Below are positions 59,578 to 64,000 of a DNA stretch of 64,000 bases, piece by piece. The stretch spans positions 186,001 to 250,000 of the forward strand of contig KE546965.1 in the NCBI GenBank assembly GCA_000442125.1, written 5' to 3'. Numbering within the stretch: the first letter of the stretch is position 1; every line of letters begins with the position of its first letter. This DNA is from Opeltia flavorubescens (Eukaryota > Ascomycota > Lecanoromycetes > Teloschistales > Teloschistaceae). The notes beneath the pieces were generated by a model. The model was not told where the DNA came from. It did not search any database and worked only from the letters and a program-made list of their open reading frames with translations. Position numbers and translations under genes: made by a program.

Positions 59578-59943
59578 AGCGGAACCAATATCTAAAAAGA
59601 CGAAATCGCCAAGATCCCTACATTGGATCGACGTATTCAACTCTTCTTAGGGAGCCCACGTCTCGCCACGAATGCCGAGATGAAAAAGAAGACCCAAGAG
59701 AGGTTCATACAATGTCTCCACAGAATATGAGGAGGATTCAGACGGAGCAATTCCGACGTTCATGGTACGACGGGGAAATGGCGTTTGGCAGGGTGTCCAA
59801 GAAGATCAGGTGCGCTTTGGAAGAGGGATTGAAGGGTTGTTATTCAACAACGGGCCTAGGGAGTATGGGTTGGTATCAAATGTCTGGGTACCTGACGAGC
59901 CTGGGAAAGTCGAGCAATTGCCAGAAGATGTCTTCACGGAGTG
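59578..59943 (+). CDS. Probable 3' exon of a hypothetical protein gene
   Basis: From an intron-like acceptor (...CCCCGGCTAG) a GC-rich frame runs 121 codons to TGA at 59941-59943. It reads RNQYLKRRNRQDPYIGSTYS, then an acidic middle (SRHECRDEKEDPRGSYNVST, EYEEDSDGAI), then PTFMVRRGNGVWQGVQEDQV, RFGRGIEGLLF, GPREYGLVSNVWVPDEPGKV and LPEDVFTE. Codon use and the ordered, motif-like C-terminal half are clearly more gene-like than the preceding 40 kb. The TAG at 59575 is in frame, so either this is an exon start or the ORF from ATG 59551 (MDLGPLPG) is interrupted. No family recognised. The reverse strand here is also fairly open, which lowers confidence. Confidence 0.42.
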
Positions 59944-61411
59944 AATTGCGAAATAGATACTTACCTTGGAGCGTGCTCCAGCGGTATCGACACGTGAGAC
60001 GGCAAAAAAGAGAATGGTGAAGGTGGAGGAGGGGGTGGAACGGGAGGAAGGGGGCTACACCAGCGAGACCAGGGTTACGGCACTGCTCTACGACATGCAG
60101 TCCCAGGATGACAAAGCTAACACTTGCCTAATTGTGATACTCGGCACCTACCGAATATTTGTGCAGCATGAGATCGACATCGGAACCGTCCTAGGCTGTA
60201 TTAGACGAAAGAATCGGAAAGATCGCGCCTGCAAAGAGAAACCGGATGACGATGCAGGACTCATGTCTCTTGGAACAAATTAATTAACGATCAGACCTCA
60301 GGCAGCCTTAACGGAATTCGACTTCTCTTTAGTCTGTCCGATGACGCAATTCGATCGATAATCAAGTCAACATCGGTCTATTATATTATAAATATCGGGC
60401 ATCTAGTATCGTTTCTCGTGCGCCGAGAAAAAAGAGCGTTACTCCAAAGCTCGAGAACTCATCATGACCGGATTGGTGATTGGTTGAGACAGCAAAATGA
60501 CACGTAGAATCCTGTCAGAGTTTCCATTAGCCAGGCTTACCTATCGCGAATCCTTTATCATCAGAGCCAGGATTTACTAAATGATAGTCTATACTGTATT
60601 TATTCCCGAAAGGACCATGGACTATATCATGCCAATTTCTGCCTAATGGCTCACATGTCGATTCGATTTTGAAGCGTCTGTCTAGACTCTAAGATCTGTT
60701 TTATTCGAATGAACATCTCAAGGGGCTGGCGATCAAAAAGTCATTCGGGGTCCTGAAGAGACTTAGGCGGTAATAACTGGTGCGATAACCGATTCGAGCT
60801 ATACAGACGTACCTTAGCCGACTATCATGCTCAATTTCAGGCCGTTGCAGACCTGAAAGCAAAAAACGAATGGCCGTACTCGTCTAATCAGCGACTATCG
60901 GGGAAATTGGCTCGCATTGATATTGAGAAGACTAGAATTGCCGAAGAAATACACGATGATGCATCTAGGTAATGCCACTACTTTCTACACTGATAATCTC
61001 TCAGCGTCAATTTACGAAATCATACTTCAACAGAAAGCAGCCATCGAGGATCACGACATTAAATACTACTATTACGCTACAGATGGCAGTAGCGTCCACC
61101 CTTACTTCACTCCAAGCCTCATCTACCAACCATGCTTCTATTCGGGTAAGAAAGATGGCTTAGGCCACGACAGACAAGTCTGGCAGAGCGCGATAAATAC
61201 CCCTTCAGTTCAACTAAGATAATACATATGAGTCTTGCATTTTAGCTACACTAGACGGTACTCATCTCATATTGGTGTGGAAAATTGGGAAAAAGCTAAG
61301 GGGGAATGGGTTCCTTTAAAGCATCAAAGGCCGGCCACCCTCCTCTCTAGAGTCGATCATCCCCATCCACCTCCCCTACATCATCAACACGAACATCCCC
61401 CGCCTGCCATC
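59944..61411. other. Mixed DNA with short unassigned frames
   Basis: 60014-60283 (ATG, 89 codons) begins Glu/Val-rich (MVKVEEGVEREEGGYTSETR) in GC-rich DNA and becomes AT-richer; it may be a further exon or a separate relic. 60840-60990 holds a helical-looking frame, QAVADLKAKNEW ... LARIDIEKTRIAEEIH. 60917-61222 overlaps it in another frame. None can be named. Confidence 0.35.
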
Positions 61412-61787
61412 ATGAGCGACGCCCTCATCATCGAGACCATCACCGTTCGTGCCCGCCACGGGCCTTTTCGCTATGAAGCTGTCGTGGAGATGTGGTACGA
61501 AGCGGAGCTACACACCATCACTATGGTGGTTGAGTACATGGTCTTTTGGGTGAGTGCACCGTGGCAGCCTTCGAACTCGGTCTTTCCTCTTATTATCATC
61601 TCTTTCCCCCTTAATTCTCTTCCCCCAGCGGTATATTACATACAGGCTCCTCATGGCATACAACCTGTTTTTCCCGTACTGGCTAGTATTCCCTATGCAG
61701 TGTTCCTCTGTCACGCCGCGCAAGCGCCGGTTCGATAGATCCCACGAGGATGCGGAGAGTGGAGGGTCGGACGGCGGCCCGGCCTAG
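61412..61787 (+). CDS. Predicted two-exon small protein, 98 aa, possible membrane segment
   Basis: ATG at 61412 (gccatcATGagc) opens a GC-rich exon of 46 codons (MSDALIIETITVRARHGPFR ... MVVEYMVFW). A consensus donor GTGAGT at 61550, a pyrimidine-rich tract (ctttcccccttaattctcttc) and the acceptor CCCCCAG ending at 61628 define a 79-base phase-0 intron of typical fungal size. Exon 2 (61629-61787) continues RYITYRLLMAYNLFFPYWLV and FPMQCSSV, then a basic PRKRRFDR and a polar Gly/Ser tail, stop TAG. The junction places an aromatic, hydrophobic stretch (VFW/RYITYRLLMAYNLFFPYW) that could be one membrane helix. Leaving the intron in also stays open to 61738, so either form is possible. No family recognised; a minus-strand frame (61711-62139) overlaps exon 2 and competes with this model. 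Confidence 0.45.
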
Positions 61788-62735
61788 GTAAAGAGGGTAG
61801 AAGATAGGTCGATCCAGCGATGATGCGGGTAGTAGAGGAGGAAAAGCTGGCGACGATAGGCGGGGGGGAGTGAGCTTCTATTACTGGATTGGAGGGTATA
61901 GGAGGGAGAGCCAGTCGATCTTGAAACTCAGACGGAGTCATCTGATCCCAACAAGAACCAGAACTCGTACGCTGTTTCCCGACGACTCGATTTGCTCTGC
62001 GAGGATGGGCGGGCCGAGCAACTATCCTCCACCTGGCCCAATAACGTTCCCGTTCGTATACCACCACGGGATCTCTTGCAACTCCAAATTTCTCGAGAAA
62101 GGAACAGCGCAACAGCCTCTCTGAGACCATCATGTGCAAGACTTGAAATACCTTGACCGCAACGAAGACTGTTAACCTTAAAGTATGTCTTCAGCTTTTA
62201 CAATCATTGGTAAACCATATTTTCGATATATGTATGGACCTCATAAGCAGATCAAAACGTCGGGAATTCCACATATTCTATAAATCATCGACGTCAAATC
62301 CTTCTCTTTCTCCCTCGTTTCTCGATACAGTGAGTAGAAGAAACTATAGAGTTATAATTCAATTTACGATCAATTACTTGTGAGACATTGACTCGAATGG
62401 AGAGACCATCCAAAGCACTCACCTAGAGAAGATGATGTGTTTCTGGTGAACTTCCATAGATCTGCATATTCAAACCCTCTCTTAAAAACAATCTAGTAAG
62501 TGACCTCTTCACTCATCACTATATTATCTTCTTCGCCAGTTACATGTTTAATACTTGCCGTCTTCTACTTAGGCTTCGAAGACACAAAAGCAATGCAAGT
62601 TTGGTGCATGGGGACAACAGGCCATCAAAGAGCAAGATGAGGAAATCTAGATCAGCAGTCGAAAAGCGTTGTCGATTCATCGTATAGTCTATTTTGCTTT
62701 GATCCAGGACTTACTTGATTGATTCTTCTTCATCC
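61788..62735. other. GC-rich then AT-rich flank without clear gene
   Basis: 61788-62140 is still GC-rich and purine-rich and holds a 142-codon minus frame (61711-62139: SERLLRCSFLEKFGVARDPV) and an 84-codon plus frame. Neither shows a known motif, and GC richness alone lengthens frames. From 62140 the sequence is AT-rich and stop-filled. The stretch 62460-62580 has intron-like pyrimidine tracts. Confidence 0.35.
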
Positions 62736-62915
62736 ATGACGGACACCGACATGGATACGCCGGGTCTTAATTCAGTAAAGCAGACAGCCTCAGTCTCTAG
62801 CACATTGACGACTTATACGAAGGATATCAATGAAGATACAGTCCGAAATGAGGGGTATATACATCTAGATTGGGCACTTATGAAAGACAAGCGGAAGTCG
62901 CGGACGAATGCTTAA
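62736..62915 (+). CDS. Hypothetical 59-aa frame, possible first exon
   Basis: ATG at 62736 (tcatccATGacg) opens a Thr/Ser/Asp-rich frame: MTDTDMDTPGLNSVKQTASV, SSTLTTYTKDINEDTVRNEG, then YIHLDWALMKDKRKSR and TAA. The acidic start followed by a conserved-looking YIHLDWALMKDKRK could be a short protein or the first exon of a longer one; no donor before the stop is convincing. No family recognised. Confidence 0.3.
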   Translation: MTDTDMDTPGLNSVKQTASVSSTLTTYTKDINEDTVRNEGYIHLDWALMKDKRKSRTNA

Positions 62916-64000
62916 TCGTTTCTTTAAATTGAGTATATCTTAAGAGGAGAACCAATGCAATAAGAAGGGGAGTCCTTCTGAACTCAGACCTTCAATTCTG
63001 CTATCATTGTCGCTTATGCTCTCCAGCAAGTATAATCCAGCTCAGCTCATTTATCAAAATCTGCATTGGTTCTCCATCTCTGCATCAGGTTACTACTACT
63101 CATTATTGGGTTACTTCTTTTACACTAAGTAACGAGACGTACTTCGAACACGAATTAGAAGATTTCATTCGTTTGAAGAACCAGTTTCCAGATATTCTCT
63201 CCACATGTCTCACATTGCAGCTAAGCTATTAACATCGACAATAGGAAACCTCTCTTATTCATACGTTTCCAATCGCGGGCCTCGATGGATAGAGTTAAAG
63301 ATTTTCTGAAGCACGATTGGCTCCCAGGCCTCCTGATTTCCATTTTCGTGGTGTTCATCACGTCAAAAGGTCTTTGAATCGTCAATTGGATATTCGCAAA
63401 GCCATCACCTAATGACCCTACGTGGCAGGGACTATGGAGCAGATTCTCATTCTAGAATAAACCAACCAAGACCTTGGGTCAAGTTTAGACCTTCTGAAGC
63501 GGCCACAACTGTATATATCCAATACAGCGGCTGCTGTAAGGGCTGTTCCTTACGATGTACTTCCTTGAGGGCGCCTAACAAAGCGAACTAAAGGACGAAA
63601 CCGTTTCCCTTCAAATATACAATGTTGAGATTTGTCTATTGAAACGATACGCCTCTCCGTGGCGTTGATGACGAATAGTCCGAGAGGGCGAAAACAAGAT
63701 GGGTCGTATGCCCGGAGAACCCGAAATTGCGGATAAAACAAAAACGGCAATGCAGTCAGGATGCTAATGCATGGAAGCGAAAGGATTGCCAATGATAGTT
63801 GGCTCAAAGACGTTCTGCTGGCTCCGAGAATACTCTGGCCCCTTATATTCATACTCTTTCCAATCTCCCAATGAATGCCAGACCGGGACTTATGTGCACA
63901 ATCTTGTAACGGTAACAGGAATTTCTACCAAAGTTTCCTCTCCCCACTCCTATGTATTCTGCGGTATCTCAGAAGTCTGTTCCAGCAGATCGATCTAGCT
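62916..64000. other. Degenerate DNA to the window edge
   Basis: Frames at 63550-63852 (-) and 63771-63998 were read without recognising anything. The region around 63230-63420 is stop-rich. No RNA gene or repeat seen. Confidence 0.4.

Noticed and set aside
61711-62139. 142-codon minus-strand frame as a gene
   Set aside because: It lies in GC-rich DNA where long frames are common, has no recognisable motif, and overlaps the better supported spliced model on the + strand.
1-64000. tRNA, 5S rRNA, telomere repeats, LTRs or terminal inverted repeats
   Set aside because: I looked for T-arm strings such as GGTTCGAATCC, 5S core words, TTAGGG runs and long terminal repeats and saw none that hold up; a covariance-model or self-alignment search could still find worn ones.

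Overview
The window looks like nuclear DNA of a filamentous ascomycete (Pezizomycotina). The evidence is a fungal FRE-type ferric reductase C-terminus at the left edge, short GT-AG introns, and relics of protein families that are expanded in such fungi: a fungal-type HNH nuclease, a Gfd2/YDR514C-like nuclease, a DEAH helicase and SNF2-like ATPases. Leotiomycetes is a plausible class, but I cannot prove it from sequence alone. Three isolated N calls (12240, 25147, 31595) show this is an assembly consensus.

Layout. 0-0.53 kb: the end of the ferric reductase gene and its G-rich 3' flank. 2.0-2.8 kb: four tandem copies of a diverged repeat of about 188 bp. 3-59 kb: a long, gene-poor, moderately AT-rich stretch, full of stops, in which I recognise worn remains of cellular genes rather than transposon coding regions. 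These are a Gfd2-like 3'-5' exonuclease (14.5-15.2 kb), a possible UPF1/NFX1-like helicase with a Cys-rich segment (25.9-26.1 kb), a DEAH-box RNA helicase (37.0-37.6 kb), an HNH-nuclease protein (40.2-41.1 kb) and a possible SNF2-like ATPase (43.2-43.6 kb). Several unidentified fragments recur within the window (33.0/39.3 kb; 39.1/57.3 kb; 26.6/48.1 kb), so the region seems to have grown partly by duplication of gene pieces. Alone inside it stands one well-formed gene (50,725-51,303) for a secreted conserved fungal protein. 59.6-62.1 kb: GC richness and codon-like structure return, with a likely 3' exon (59,578-59,943) and a predicted two-exon small gene (61,412-61,787). The last 2 kb again hold little.

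I saw no rRNA, tRNA, CRISPR, telomere repeat or intact transposon, and no LTR or virus-like element that I could name. By eye the decay does not carry the strong CpA-to-TpA skew of RIP; point substitutions and small indels seem to dominate, but I could not count dinucleotides. At this base composition, open frames of about 100-130 codons are expected a few times by chance in 64 kb, so frame length alone is weak evidence. Entries resting only on length are marked with low confidence.

The genes do not form an obvious pathway. The common theme of the relics is nucleic-acid enzymes (helicases and nucleases), scattered on the + strand of a decaying, possibly subtelomeric or otherwise dispensable, block next to a normal gene-bearing edge.
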